Assembly: GCF_001485495.1 (NCBI RefSeq)
Contig: NZ_BCNF01000036.1
Coordinates: 43,586-107,585, forward strand
Direction: 5' to 3'
DNA length: 64,000 bases
Source of the DNA: Gordonia desulfuricans NBRC 100010
Lineage (GTDB): Bacteria; Actinomycetota; Actinomycetes; Mycobacteriales; Mycobacteriaceae
In this document: positions 1-9,227 of the stretch, one piece after another
How positions within the stretch are numbered: position 1 is the first letter of the stretch
How the letters are laid out: each line of letters opens with the position of its first letter
Notes under the pieces: model-generated
What the model was told of the DNA's origin: nothing
The model's database searches: none
The model's input: the letters and a program-made list of their open reading frames with translations, nothing else
Made by a program: the position numbers and the translations under genes

Positions 1-809
1 GCGACCTCAACGAGCTCAAGGGGCTGGGCGTCGACACGATCTTCGACCCCACCGTGCTCGGCCTGGGGCGCTACATCCCGCGGATCCAGAAGATCGCCGC
101 ACAGACCGACCTCACCATCGTGGTGGCCACCGGGCTCTACACCTACAACGACATCCCGTTCCAGTTCCACTACACCGGTCCCGGCCTGCTCTTCGACGTC
201 CCCGAACCACTGGTCGAGTACTTCACCAAGGACCTCACCGAGGGCATCGCAGACACCGGGGTCAAGGCGGCGTTCCTCAAATGCGCGATCGAAGAACAGG
301 GACTGACCCCCGGCGTCGAGCGGGTGATGCGCGCGGTCGGCATCACCTCCGCGCAGACCGGCGCACCCATCACCGTGCACACCAACCCGCACACCAGGTC
401 CGGTCTCGTGGCCCAGAAGATCCTCGCGGAGGAGGGCGCCGACCTCACCAAGGTCGTGATCGGACACTCCGGCGACAGCACCGACCTCGACTACCTCATG
501 GAGATCGCCGACGCCGGGTCGATCCTGGGCATGGACCGCTTCGGCCTCGACGTCCTCCTCCCGTTCGAGGACCGGATCAACACCGTCGTCGAGCTGGTCG
601 CACGGGGGTACGCCGACCGCATGGCCCTGGCCCACGATGCGTCGTGCTTCATCGACTGGTTCGACCCCGATGCGAAGCGGGCGGCCGTGCCCAAGTGGAA
701 CTTCCGCCACATCAGCGAGGACGTCCTGCCCGCCCTACGCGAACGCGGCGTCACCGACGAGCAGATCACCACCATGCTCGTCGACGTCCCACGCCGCTAC
801 TTCGAGTGA
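1..809 (+). CDS. Phosphotriesterase-family hydrolase, 5' end missing
   Basis: This is the 3' part of an amidohydrolase-superfamily metal hydrolase of the phosphotriesterase (PTE/php) family. The frame is open from base 3, so the true start and the first HxH metal motif lie outside the window. Visible ligands are the lysine of FLKCA (codon at 279-281, the carbamylated lysine of the family), the histidines of VHTN and GHSGD, and the aspartate of AHDAS. Members hydrolyse organophosphates or, more often in nature, lactones (PTE-like lactonases). The substrate cannot be told from sequence. An acyl-CoA ligase follows 78 bases downstream on the same strand, which would suit a lactonase whose hydroxy-acid product is activated next; that link is inference. 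Confidence 0.85.
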   Translation, partial: DLNELKGLGVDTIFDPTVLGLGRYIPRIQKIAAQTDLTIVVATGLYTYNDIPFQFHYTGPGLLFDVPEPLVEYFTKDLTEGIADTGVKAAFLKCAIEEQGLTPGVERVMRAVGITSAQTGAPITVHTNPHTRSGLVAQKILAEEGADLTKVVIGHSGDSTDLDYLMEIADAGSILGMDRFGLDVLLPFEDRINTVVELVARGYADRMALAHDASCFIDWFDPDAKRAAVPKWNFRHISEDVLPALRERGVTDEQITTMLVDVPRRYFE

Positions 810-887
810 CCCACCCGGACCCGCCGCACCCCTCATCACGCGCCTCCCGGCCCCCCTCACGAATCCACCCGAGCAGAAACGGATCCC

Positions 888-2420
888 ATGGCCAGCATCG
901 TCACCGACCTGCGGCAGTGTGCCGACTCCCATCCCGATCGCCCCGCCGTGCGCGCCGGCGACCGCATCCTGTCCTACGCCGACCTGCGTGACCGGATCGC
1001 CCGCGCCGCAACCAGACTCGCCGCGGCCGGGGTCTCCCGCGACGACCGCGTACTGCTGATCGCGCCGTCGGTCCCGGAGTTCGCGATCGCCTACTACGGA
1101 CTGCAGTCGGTCGGGGCCACCGCGATCACCCTGAACGTGATGTCGACGCCCGCCGAGATCGGTTATGTCATCGACGATTCCGGGACATCGCTGGTTCTGG
1201 CGTGGCATCGGTGCGCCGAGGCCGCGAGGTCAGCGGCGGGTGAACGCGGTCTCCCGATGCTCGAACTCACCGAGTTCGAGAACGAACCCGACGACGCCGT
1301 CGCGGCCACCGCACCGGTCGACCGCGACGCCGACGACACCGCGGTGATCCTCTACACCTCCGGCACCACCGGACGGCCCAAGGGCGCCCAGCTCACCGTC
1401 GCCAACATCGATGCGGTCCCGGCCGCCTTCCAGGCCGCCCTGCAGGTCGGCGAACACGAACGCTGGGCCACCGCGCTGCCCCTGTTCCACTGCTTCGGGC
1501 AGGTCGTGGTGATGCACAACGCCCTCGCCGGTGGCGGCACCCTCTCGCTGCTGAGTCCGTTCACCCCGACGGCCTTCATGGATCGTCTGCGTGACGAGCA
1601 CATCACCATCGCCTGCGGCGTGCCGACCATGTGGAACGCCATGCTGCAGGTCACCGAGGGCTACACCCCCGCCGACTTCGCCGACCTACGGTTGGCGTGT
1701 TCGGGTGGCGCATCCATGCCCGGCGAGGTGATCCGGGAGTTCTCCGACCGGTTCGGCTGCTCCATCCTCGAGGGATACGGACTCACCGAGACCGCCGGCA
1801 CCACCACCTTCCGCAACCTCGAGGGGCCGCCGAAGGTGGGCACCGTGGGTCCGGCCCTGCCCGGGTTCACCATCGAGGTCCGCGATCCCGACGGCCATCC
1901 GGTGCCGGCCGACGAGATCGGTGAGATCTTCATCAAGGGCCCCACCGTGATGAAGGGCTACTGGAACCGGCCCGACGCCACCGCCGCCGAACTGGTCGAC
2001 GGCTGGTTCCGCACCGGCGATCTGGGCACGATGGACACCGACGGCGATGTTCGCATCGTGGACCGCACCAAGGACATGATCATCCGCGGTGGGTACAACG
2101 TGTACCCGCGTGAGGTCGAGGAGGTCCTCTACACCCATCCCGACATCGTCGAGGTGGCGGTGATCGGTGTGTCCGACGACCACTACGGCGAGGAGATCGC
2201 CGCGGTCATCACTCCCCGGCCGGGCACCCAGATCGATCCGGATGCGTTGCGCGCGTGGACCAAAGAACGCCTCTCGGCCTACAAGGTGCCGCGCATCATC
2301 CGCTTCGTCGACGCACTCCCCAAGGGCGCGACGGGCAAGATCCTCAAGCGTGCGATCGACCGCTCGGAGCTCGTCGCACCGACGAGTGCGGCCACCGGAC
2401 GATCCGGTGGCGGCCTGTGA
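888..2420 (+). CDS. Acyl-CoA synthetase (FadD-type, AMP-forming)
   Basis: A 510-residue class I adenylate-forming enzyme that should activate a carboxylic acid to its acyl-CoA through an acyl-AMP. The P-loop-like motif YTSGTTGRPKG lies near residues 155-165, the GYGLTETAG motif near 295, RTGDLG near 380 and the C-terminal catalytic lysine motif KGATGKILK near 480. There is no signal peptide or membrane segment. The start ATG at 888 follows the hydrolase stop by 78 bases; no strong Shine-Dalgarno is visible. It is co-directional with the hydrolase and the Mce protein and faces the SDR/dehydrogenase/kinase operon, so it may supply the acyl-CoA that operon uses. Chain-length preference is unknown. 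Confidence 0.92.
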   Translation: MASIVTDLRQCADSHPDRPAVRAGDRILSYADLRDRIARAATRLAAAGVSRDDRVLLIAPSVPEFAIAYYGLQSVGATAITLNVMSTPAEIGYVIDDSGTSLVLAWHRCAEAARSAAGERGLPMLELTEFENEPDDAVAATAPVDRDADDTAVILYTSGTTGRPKGAQLTVANIDAVPAAFQAALQVGEHERWATALPLFHCFGQVVVMHNALAGGGTLSLLSPFTPTAFMDRLRDEHITIACGVPTMWNAMLQVTEGYTPADFADLRLACSGGASMPGEVIREFSDRFGCSILEGYGLTETAGTTTFRNLEGPPKVGTVGPALPGFTIEVRDPDGHPVPADEIGEIFIKGPTVMKGYWNRPDATAAELVDGWFRTGDLGTMDTDGDVRIVDRTKDMIIRGGYNVYPREVEEVLYTHPDIVEVAVIGVSDDHYGEEIAAVITPRPGTQIDPDALRAWTKERLSAYKVPRIIRFVDALPKGATGKILKRAIDRSELVAPTSAATGRSGGGL

Positions 2421-2537
2421 CGGCACCCACAGCCGAATGTACCCATGGACGTTGTCACGATCCTCTGGCGCGGCGAACTGACCCGTGGGTAACCTGACCG
2501 GGCCCCGGCCGGGGCGGAAGGGTCGGGTCCTCGTCAC

Positions 2538-3785
2538 ATGCCACCGCTCAGTCGTCTCGCACGACTGCAGATCGCCGCGATCCTCGTGATCGGCCTGGCG
2601 GTCAGTGTCTTCGCCGGTATCCGCTACGTGCACATCAACCGGGTGGTCGGGATCGGGGTCTACACCGTCACCGCACAACTACCCGACTCCGGCGGGATCT
2701 TCACCAATGCCGAGGTCACCTACCTCGGCATCCCGGTGGGGCGGGTCGGCGAACTCCGGCTCACCGCCGACGGTGTGGACGTCGACCTGCAACTGGACTC
2801 CAGCGCCCCCGAGATCCCCGAGTCGTCGGTGGCCGTGGTGGCCGCACGATCGGCGATCGGTGAGCAGTACATCGACCTGCAACCGTCGAAGATCGACGGC
2901 CGGCACCTCGCCGACGGCTCGCGGATCACCCGGGCGTCGATCCCGCCGAAGGTCGAGGACGTCGTGTCGTCGGCGATCGATCTCTCCGAGTCGATCCCGC
3001 TCGACGACCTGCACACCGTGATCACCGAGCTGGGCAAGGGATTCCACGGCCAGAACGAGAACCTCCCACGGCTGGTCGACTCGCTGTCGAAACTCGCCGA
3101 GGCCGGTGCCGACAACATCCCGGCCACCATCGGCCTGCTCCGCGACGCCGACACCGTCCTGGCCACCCAGGCCGACCAGTCCGACGCGATCCTGTCGTGG
3201 TCACGCGGACTCGACCTGGTGTCGGCCACGCTGGCCACCGCCGACCCGGACCTCCGCCGACTGCTGACCACCGGCTCGGCATCGGCCACCCAGATCTCGG
3301 AACTGGTGCAGCGCAACGGCGGTGACCTCGCCACCGTCGTCGGCCAGCTCGCCGACGTGGCACGCACCGTCGGGCCGGCCACCTACACCACGTCGATGAC
3401 CTTCGCCTTGCTGTCACAGCTGTCGGCCGGTGCGCACTCCCCCGCGCCCGGTGACGGACAGATCCATTTCGGCGTCGTGCTCGAGACCAACGACCCGCCC
3501 GCCTGCACCAGAGGCTACGAGAGCACGCAGCGGATCATCGACGAGATGAAGCGCACCAAGCCGGATTTCGACATCCGCTACGACGACTTCCCGTTCAACA
3601 CCGACGCGCGGTGTGCCGTACCGTTCGGCAATCCGACCGGGGTGCGCGGTGCCGACCGGGCCCGCTATGCCGATCCGTCGACCGCACAGCCCTGGGACAC
3701 CACGCCGAAGAAGGATCCCGACCGCCTGAACCTCAATCCGCTTGCGCGGCAACTGGCGACACTGCTGGGTGTGCGGACCGACTGA
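2538..3785 (+). CDS. Lone MCE/MlaD family protein
   Basis: A 415-residue Mce protein. An N-terminal membrane anchor (about residues 10-30) is followed by one MlaD domain (about 38-115, with the VTYLGIPVGRVGE motif) and a long helical region that would form the substrate tunnel in a hexamer. Known Mce systems import lipids or sterols and consist of two YrbE permeases plus six Mce proteins A-F. Here one mce gene stands alone, with no YrbE or sister mce genes in the window. It follows fadD by 117 bases on the same strand. It might join an Mce complex encoded elsewhere. The gene ends 30 bases from the stop of the convergent TetR gene. Confidence 0.85.
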   Translation: MPPLSRLARLQIAAILVIGLAVSVFAGIRYVHINRVVGIGVYTVTAQLPDSGGIFTNAEVTYLGIPVGRVGELRLTADGVDVDLQLDSSAPEIPESSVAVVAARSAIGEQYIDLQPSKIDGRHLADGSRITRASIPPKVEDVVSSAIDLSESIPLDDLHTVITELGKGFHGQNENLPRLVDSLSKLAEAGADNIPATIGLLRDADTVLATQADQSDAILSWSRGLDLVSATLATADPDLRRLLTTGSASATQISELVQRNGGDLATVVGQLADVARTVGPATYTTSMTFALLSQLSAGAHSPAPGDGQIHFGVVLETNDPPACTRGYESTQRIIDEMKRTKPDFDIRYDDFPFNTDARCAVPFGNPTGVRGADRARYADPSTAQPWDTTPKKDPDRLNLNPLARQLATLLGVRTD

Positions 3786-3815
3786 CACCCACCCGCACCC
3801 GATCGTCCGAGCCGC

Positions 3816-4505
3816 TCAGCCCTTCGGTGACCGCAACCCGATCGCATTGGCCCACAACCGGGTCGCGGTGAAGGTGAGATCGTCCATGGACACCTCGTCG
3901 ACGCCGATCGCAAAGGCCTGGTAGGCCATTCGCGACACCATCCCCGAGAGCGCCTGGGCGGCACCCATCGCGTCGAGGTCCGGATCGGCGAGCCCGGACT
4001 CCTGGAGCTTCTCGATATGGCGCGCATTGCGACTCGCGAACACCAGACCGCGTTGCCGTCGCTTCTCCCGGAACTCCGGCATGTTCGCGGTCACCTGCTC
4101 GAGCACGAGACGTAGCTTCGCATTGCGTTTGTACGCCTCGAAATACGCCCGATTGGCGGCCTCGAGCACGGCGATCGGATCGCCCTCCGATCCGGACTCC
4201 ACATGCGGGAACCCGGGATGCAGCATGTCCTCGTGTGCCTCCGCCAGCACCGCGTCGAGGATCTCCTCCTTCGAGTCGAAGTAGGTGTAGAAGGTACCCG
4301 TCGAGCAGCTCGCGGCCACGGTGATGTCGGTGAGCCGGGCATCGGAGAAGCCGTCGCGCTCGAAGATCTGCCGGGCGGCCGCGATCAGCGCCGCCCGGGT
4401 CCGTTCCCCGCGTGCGGTGGCCGGCGGCGCCTTCTCGGTGCCCGCGGCGGCGATCCGCGGCAGATCCGATCCGACCAGCTCGGACCCCCTCGATTCTGCG
4501 GTCAT
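3816..4505 (-). CDS. TetR family regulator of the SDR/ACAD/kinase operon
   Basis: A 229-residue TetR-family repressor with an N-terminal helix-turn-helix at about residues 35-75 (ending in the FYTYFDSKEEIL signature) and a helical ligand domain. ATG 4505 is preferred to the longer GTG frame from 4541 because AGGA precedes it and the helix-turn-helix then sits in the usual place. It is the last gene of a four-gene leftward operon (SDR, dehydrogenase, kinase, TetR). The operon promoter contains a 20-bp palindrome between -35 and -10, so autoregulation with an acyl-CoA or hydroxyacyl ligand is likely but inferred. Confidence 0.88.
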   Translation of the reverse strand: MTAESRGSELVGSDLPRIAAAGTEKAPPATARGERTRAALIAAARQIFERDGFSDARLTDITVAASCSTGTFYTYFDSKEEILDAVLAEAHEDMLHPGFPHVESGSEGDPIAVLEAANRAYFEAYKRNAKLRLVLEQVTANMPEFREKRRQRGLVFASRNARHIEKLQESGLADPDLDAMGAAQALSGMVSRMAYQAFAIGVDEVSMDDLTFTATRLWANAIGLRSPKG

Positions 4506-4563
4506 CGTGCCATCCTGACACCCGCCGTCGCCGCCGTGCACATCGAGTACCCCATGGACGCGA

Positions 4564-5607
4564 CTAGAGTCCCGCGGAATCCGCGACAGCGGTCGCCTTG
4601 GACACCAGGATGTCGATCACCTCACCGGTCGGGACACCCGCCGACGCCCGGTTGGCGGGATTGTCCGCCGCTCGACGCAGCACGCCCTCGGCGATGATCG
4701 CCACCTTCCACAACCCCAGCGCATGCCAGAACTCGAGGGCACGCGGATCACGACCGGTGCGTTCGATGTAGCTCGCGGCCAGTTGCGCCCGGTCCGGGAA
4801 TCCCTCGAGCAGTTCCACCGGCGCTCCGGTCAGGGACGGCTCACCGGGACCGGGCCAGTACGCCAGCGTGCTACCGATGTCGGCGAGCGGATCGCCCAGC
4901 GTCGACAGTTCCCAGTCGAGTGCCGCACGCACCGCGCCGGTGGCCGGATCGATCATCACGTTGCGGATGTGGAAGTCGCCGTGGACGAGTCGGGTCTCGT
5001 GCTGCTCGGGCGCACTTCGGATCAGTCGCTGTGTCAGCGCGTCCAGGGCCGGGATCTCGCGGGTCTTGGACTTCTCCCACTGCGCACTCCAGCGCTTCAA
5101 CTGACGTGCGGCATAGGGCTTGTGGCTCGCCAGGTCGTCGAGTCCGACGGCCTCGATGTCGACGGCGTGGATGCGGGCGAGCGTCTCGATCATCGACTCG
5201 CCGATCCGGGTGCGGATGGCGGGATCCAATGCCTCCCCGGCCGGCAGGTTGTCGAGCACCACCGCGTCGACGAACTCCATGACGACGAGGGGAACCGGGG
5301 TCACCGACTCGTCGGTGCACACCCCCAGCACCTGCGGGACCGGTACGTCGGTGGGGCCGAGCGCGGAGAGAATCCGCGCCTCGCGCACCACGTCGTGTGC
5401 CGATGCCAGCAGGTGTCCCACCGGCGGTCGCCGCAGGACCCAGCGGCCGCCGGCGTCGTCGGACAACAGGTAGGTGAGGTTCGATTGACCGATTCCCACC
5501 CGCGTGCAGGTGATCTCGCCGTCCGCGTCGACACCGATCTCACCCAGCCATCGCTGCAGTGCACCGGAATCCACCTCGGGGATCACCGACAGTCCACTCG
5601 TCGTCAT
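4564..5607 (-). CDS. APH-like phosphotransferase, acyl-CoA dehydrogenase partner
   Basis: A 347-residue protein kinase-like fold of the aminoglycoside phosphotransferase (APH) family. The catalytic loop reads HGDFHIRN (about residues 195-202), followed by the metal-binding DWE of ALDWELSTLGDP. This subfamily is found beside or fused to acyl-CoA dehydrogenases; in human ACAD10/11 the two domains are one chain. In Pseudomonas putida levulinate catabolism, LvaA of this family phosphorylates 4-hydroxyvaleryl-CoA. The neighbouring gene order is dehydrogenase upstream (35-base gap) and TetR downstream. A role in phosphorylating a hydroxyacyl-CoA is therefore likely; the exact chain length is unknown. 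It is not expected to be an antibiotic resistance enzyme. Confidence 0.88.
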   Translation of the reverse strand: MTTSGLSVIPEVDSGALQRWLGEIGVDADGEITCTRVGIGQSNLTYLLSDDAGGRWVLRRPPVGHLLASAHDVVREARILSALGPTDVPVPQVLGVCTDESVTPVPLVVMEFVDAVVLDNLPAGEALDPAIRTRIGESMIETLARIHAVDIEAVGLDDLASHKPYAARQLKRWSAQWEKSKTREIPALDALTQRLIRSAPEQHETRLVHGDFHIRNVMIDPATGAVRAALDWELSTLGDPLADIGSTLAYWPGPGEPSLTGAPVELLEGFPDRAQLAASYIERTGRDPRALEFWHALGLWKVAIIAEGVLRRAADNPANRASAGVPTGEVIDILVSKATAVADSAGL

Positions 5608-5642
5608 GGTGTTGCCGTTCGTCCTCTCTGTTCCTCTGCCCG

Positions 5643-6908
5643 TCAGAAACGGGCGCTCAGTGCGGCATCGGAGACACCCGGCACCGTCTCCGGTGCGGGG
5701 GTGTCACGGTAACGACGCAGCTCACGACGGGCGATGGCACGCTTGTGCACCTCGTCGGGGCCGTCGGCCAGACGCAGGGTGCGGATGCCGGCATAGGCCG
5801 AGGCCAGCGGGAAGTCGTCGGTGACACCGCCACCGCCGTGCACCTGGATGGCCCGGTCGATGATCTTCAGCGCGATGTTCGGCGCCGCGACCTTGATGGC
5901 GGCGATCTCGGTGGCCGCCGCCTTGTTGCCGACGGTGTCCATCATGTGGGCGGCCTTCAGCGTCAGCAGACGCACCATCTCGATGTCGATGCGCGACTCG
6001 GCGATCCAGTCCTGGATGTTGGCGCGGTTGGCCAGCGGCTCCCCGAAGGTGGTGCGCCGGGTGGCCCGCGTGCACATCAGTTCCAGTGCGCGTTCGGCCA
6101 TGCCGATGATGCGCATGCAGTGGTGGATACGACCCGGGCCCAGACGTGCCTGGGCGATCGCGAATCCCTCGCCCTCCCCCTTCAGCACGTCCTTGGCGGG
6201 CACCCGCACGTTCTCGAAGACGAGTTCGCCGTGGCTTTCCCGGTCGGTGTAGCCGAACACCGGCAGGTTGCGCAGGATGGTCAGACCGGGGGCGTCGGTC
6301 GGCACCACCATCATCGACTGCTGGCGATGCGGCGGACCGGTCGGATCGGTCTTGCCCATCACGATCAGGACCTTGCAGTCGGGACGAACAGCGTTGGAAG
6401 CAAACCACTTCCGGCCGTTGAGGACGTACTCGTCGCCGTCGCGGACCATGGCCATCTCGATGTTGGTGGCATCCGAGCTGGCGACGTCGGGCTCGGTCAT
6501 CGCGAATGCCGAGGCGATCTCGCCGTCGAGCAGCGGACGCAGGTACTTCTCCTTGTGCTCATCGGTACCGAAGAGCGTCAGGACCTCCATGTTGCCGGTG
6601 TCGGGGGCGTTGCAGTTGAACACCTCCGACGCCCAGTGCACCCGGCCCATGATCTCGGCCAGCGGGGCGTACTCCAGATTGGTCAGGCCCGGCGCCCATT
6701 CGGCGTGCGGGTGGAAGAGGTTCCACAGGCCGGCCTCCTTGGCGCGGCCCTTGAGTTCGGTGAGGATCGCGGGCATCCCGTGCGGGTTGTCCAGCGCAGC
6801 CATCTGCTCCTCGTAGACACCCTCGTTGGGGTAGACGTGGGTGTCCATGAAGGCCAGCAGCTTCTGCCGGTACTCCTCGGCACGGGGCGACGGGTCGAAC
6901 AACGTCAT
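5643..6908 (-). CDS. Acyl-CoA dehydrogenase (ACAD10/11-like)
   Basis: A 421-residue flavin-dependent acyl-CoA dehydrogenase with the family motifs [15 protein letters not shown] (FAD-binding region, about 150-165) and the C-terminal [15 protein letters not shown] 6908 is chosen because AAGGAG lies five bases upstream; an earlier GTG at 6914 would overlap that Shine-Dalgarno. It lies in the middle of the SDR-ACAD-kinase-TetR operon. Homologues paired with APH kinases act on 4-hydroxyacyl-CoAs, with loss of the phosphate giving an enoyl-CoA for beta-oxidation (known for ACAD11 and Lva enzymes). Ordinary alpha,beta-dehydrogenation of a long-chain acyl-CoA remains the alternative. Confidence 0.9.
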   Translation of the reverse strand: MTLFDPSPRAEEYRQKLLAFMDTHVYPNEGVYEEQMAALDNPHGMPAILTELKGRAKEAGLWNLFHPHAEWAPGLTNLEYAPLAEIMGRVHWASEVFNCNAPDTGNMEVLTLFGTDEHKEKYLRPLLDGEIASAFAMTEPDVASSDATNIEMAMVRDGDEYVLNGRKWFASNAVRPDCKVLIVMGKTDPTGPPHRQQSMMVVPTDAPGLTILRNLPVFGYTDRESHGELVFENVRVPAKDVLKGEGEGFAIAQARLGPGRIHHCMRIIGMAERALELMCTRATRRTTFGEPLANRANIQDWIAESRIDIEMVRLLTLKAAHMMDTVGNKAAATEIAAIKVAAPNIALKIIDRAIQVHGGGGVTDDFPLASAYAGIRTLRLADGPDEVHKRAIARRELRRYRDTPAPETVPGVSDAALSARF

Positions 6909-6965
6909 GATCACTCCTTGATATCCGGTTGAAAGTCTTTGTGGCCGTGCGGGTCACGGCTCCGC

Positions 6966-7775
6966 TCAGGAGAGCAGCGAGGCCTGGAAACGGCGCATGC
7001 CGCGCAGCCAGCGGTCGTAGTCGGCACCCTTGCGGCGGTACATCTCGAGGACCTCCGGGTGCGGCAGGATCAGGAACCGCTCGTCGTCGATCGCCGCGAG
7101 GACCACCTCGGCGACCTCCTCGACGGTCAGCACCTCCCCGGCGGTCTCCACCGCACGCTGCATCAGGTCGCCGTTCGGGTCGTCCGGCATGGCCTCCGGC
7201 CGCAGCAGTTTGGTGTCGACGCCCATCGGGCACAGGCAGCTGACCCGGACCCCGCGGTCGCCGTAGCTGGCCGAGAGCCACTCGGCGAAGCCCACCGCGG
7301 CGTGTTTGGTGACCGAGTAGGTGGCCGATCCGAGCTGGGTGAGCAGTCCCGCCGCCGACGCGGTGCTCAGGAAGTAGCCACGGCCCCGTTCCACCCAGTC
7401 CGGGACGAGGAGACGGGCGGCGCGCACGTGGCCCATCAGGTTGATGTCGATCGCCCGCTCCCAGTCGGCGTCGGTGGCGTCGATCCCACCGCGACCACCG
7501 ATCCCCGCATTGGCGACATACAGATCCACCGGACCGAATGCCTCTGCCGCAGCGGCGATCACGGCCTCGATGTGCTCCTGTGACGCGGCATCGCCGGCGA
7601 GTGCGCGAGCAGAACCACCGGCCTTCTCGATGTCGGCGGCGGTGACCGCGACCGACGCCTCGTCGAGGTCGGTGACGACGACGCGGGCACCGCGGGCGGC
7701 CAGCGCGCGGGCGATGGCCCCGCCGATCCCGCCACCCGCTCCGGTGACGACGGCGACTGTGTTCTCGATCTCCAT
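6966..7775 (-). CDS. Short-chain dehydrogenase/reductase, first gene of operon
   Basis: A 269-residue classical SDR with the cofactor motif TGAGGGIG at residues 10-17, the NAG motif and the catalytic YSVTK. ATG 7775 is chosen over the longer frame because a complete promoter ends six bases before it (-10 TACGTT), so the message would be leaderless. As first gene of the operon with an acyl-CoA dehydrogenase, an APH-like kinase and a TetR regulator, it may interconvert a keto- and a hydroxyacyl-CoA, as LvaD does for 4-oxo acids. The substrate is inferred from context only. Confidence 0.88.
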   Translation of the reverse strand: MEIENTVAVVTGAGGGIGGAIARALAARGARVVVTDLDEASVAVTAADIEKAGGSARALAGDAASQEHIEAVIAAAAEAFGPVDLYVANAGIGGRGGIDATDADWERAIDINLMGHVRAARLLVPDWVERGRGYFLSTASAAGLLTQLGSATYSVTKHAAVGFAEWLSASYGDRGVRVSCLCPMGVDTKLLRPEAMPDDPNGDLMQRAVETAGEVLTVEEVAEVVLAAIDDERFLILPHPEVLEMYRRKGADYDRWLRGMRRFQASLLS

Positions 7776-7781
7776 GAATCG

Positions 7782-7810
7782 AACGTACTTGAACCCAGTT
7801 TCAAGTTCAA
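7782..7810 (-). promoter_or_regulatory. Leaderless promoter with palindromic operator (SDR operon)
   Basis: On the minus strand TTGAAC (7805-7810) and TACGTT (7782-7787) are separated by exactly 17 bases, and the start codon follows the -10 box by six bases. The spacer is filled by the perfect inverted repeat ACTTGAA-6-TTCAAGT (7787-7806). A repressor bound there would block RNA polymerase. The TetR gene at the end of the operon is the obvious candidate. Confidence 0.75.
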
Positions 7811-7830
7811 GGACCTGGGTCCGCACAGAA

Positions 7831-7864
7831 CGGGACCCCGAGGTCAACCGACCCCGGGGTCCCG
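7831..7864 (-). terminator. Hairpin between phoH2 and the SDR operon
   Basis: CGGGACCCCG (7831-7840) pairs with CGGGGTCCCG (7855-7864) around a 14-base loop, giving a 10-bp GC-rich stem downstream of phoH2. A run of six A follows on the plus strand, so on the transcribed minus strand the U run comes before the stem rather than after it. It is probably a U-less intrinsic terminator of phoH2. Confidence 0.5.
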
Positions 7865-7871
7865 AAAAAAT

Positions 7872-7931
7872 CGCCCGCTCGCTACGCTCCCGGTGCTGCC
7901 ACACCGCGCCCGCTCGCTACGCTCCCGGTGC
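7872..7931. repeat. Two 25-bp direct repeats over the phoH2 stop codon
   Basis: The 25-base unit that begins CGCCCGCTCGCTACGCTCCC occurs at 7872-7896 and again at 7907-7931, with a period of 35 bases. The second copy contains the phoH2 stop codon (7917-7919) and encodes its last residues. The core GCTCGCTACGCTC is partly self-complementary. It may be a short dispersed genomic element or a local duplication. Confidence 0.7.
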
Positions 7932-9227
7932 GCCCGGCCCGAATTCCTCCAGCATGTCCGTCACCAACGCCGCAATCGGCGACCGCTCACTACGGGTGAG
8001 CGTGATGTGCGCGAACAGCGGATGCCCCTTGAGCTTCTCGATCACCGCGGCGACACCGTCATGACGCCCCACCCGCAGGTTGTCACGCTGCGCCACATCG
8101 TGGGTGAGCACCACCCGCGAACCCGCACCCAGCCGTGACAGGACCGTCAGCAGCACATTGCGTTCCAGCGACTGCGCCTCGTCGACGATCACGAACGAAT
8201 CGTGCAGGGACCGCCCGCGGATATGCGTCAGCGGCAAGACCTCCAGCATCCCGCGACCGAGCACCTCCTCGATCACCTCCGGCGACGCCAGCCCCTCGAG
8301 GGTGTCGAACACCGCCTGCGCCCACGGCCCCATCTTCTCGGCCTCACCGCCGGGCAGGTACCCCAGTTGCTGGCCACCGACGGCGTACAGCGGGCGGAAC
8401 ACCACCACCTTGCGCTGGGTACGGCGCTCGAGCACCGCCTCCAGACCCGCGCACAACGCCAGCGCCGACTTGCCGGTACCGGCCTTGCCGCCCAGCGACA
8501 CGATTCCCACGCTCTCGTCGAGCAACAGGTCCAGGGCGACCCGCTGCTCGGCCGAACGCCCGTGCAGACCGAACGCCTCACGGTCACCGCGGACCAGCTG
8601 CACCTGCTTGGCCTCGTTCACCCGGCCCAACGCCGACGACGACCCGTGGCCCAACAGCCGAATCCCGGTGTGGCACGGCATTTCCCGGGCGTCGTCGATG
8701 TCGACCACACCGTCGGTGAACAGGGTGTCGATCACCTGCTGGTCCACGTCGAGCTCGGTCATCCCCGACCAGCCGGAGACCACCACGTCCTGGGCGTGGT
8801 ACTCGTCGGCGGCCAGACCCACCGCGCCGGCCTTCACGCGCAACGGGATGTCCTTGGAGACCAGGGTGACCTCGCGACCCTCGGCCCGCAGGTTCAGCGC
8901 ACAGGCCAGAATCCGCGAATCGTTGGTGTCGGTCCGGAAACCGGCCGGCAGCACCGCCGGGTCGGTGTGGTTGAGCTCCACCTGCAGGGTGCCACCGTCC
9001 TCGCCGATCGGGAGGGCGAGATCGAGGCGGCCGTACTCGAGTCGCAGGTCGTCGAGCAGACGCAAGGCCTCACGGGCGAACCAGCCGAGCTCGTGGTGGT
9101 GACGTTTGCCCTCGAGTTCGCTGATCACCACCAGCGGCAGGACCACATGGTGTTCGGCGAAGCGCTTGACCGCCCAGGGATCGGACAGGAGCACGGAGGT
9201 GTCGAGGACGTAAGTGCGAGTGGTCAC
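7917..9227 (-). CDS. phoH2: PhoH2-type protein: PIN ribonuclease plus PhoH ATPase/helicase
   Basis: A 436-residue fusion of an N-terminal PIN domain (about 1-140; acidic residues in [11 protein letters not shown] and later TDTNDSR) with a C-terminal PhoH ATPase (about 225-430; Walker A GKAGTGKS, Walker B FVIVDEAQ). Mycobacterial PhoH2 is an RNA helicase with RNase activity. GTG 9227 is preferred because GAGGAG lies five bases upstream. The frame stays open to 9545 without a stop, but that extension is Ser/Arg-rich and lacks a domain. The gene order phoH2-desA2-glyA matches mycobacteria. The stop codon lies inside a 25-bp repeat. Confidence 0.92.
   Translation of the reverse strand: MTTRTYVLDTSVLLSDPWAVKRFAEHHVVLPLVVISELEGKRHHHELGWFAREALRLLDDLRLEYGRLDLALPIGEDGGTLQVELNHTDPAVLPAGFRTDTNDSRILACALNLRAEGREVTLVSKDIPLRVKAGAVGLAADEYHAQDVVVSGWSGMTELDVDQQVIDTLFTDGVVDIDDAREMPCHTGIRLLGHGSSSALGRVNEAKQVQLVRGDREAFGLHGRSAEQRVALDLLLDESVGIVSLGGKAGTGKSALALCAGLEAVLERRTQRKVVVFRPLYAVGGQQLGYLPGGEAEKMGPWAQAVFDTLEGLASPEVIEEVLGRGMLEVLPLTHIRGRSLHDSFVIVDEAQSLERNVLLTVLSRLGAGSRVVLTHDVAQRDNLRVGRHDGVAAVIEKLKGHPLFAHITLTRSERSPIAALVTDMLEEFGPGAPGA

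Noticed and set aside
1686..2678. Minus-strand frame over the acyl-CoA ligase and mce start
   Set aside because: Antisense to two recognised genes; no ribosome site or domain.
4564..5607. Aminoglycoside resistance kinase
   Set aside because: The APH fold is shared, but the subfamily and the adjacent acyl-CoA dehydrogenase point to acyl-CoA metabolism.
5559..6932. Long plus-strand frame across the acyl-CoA dehydrogenase
   Set aside because: It is the antisense shadow of a dehydrogenase with all family motifs; its translation is His/Val/Gly-rich with no domain.
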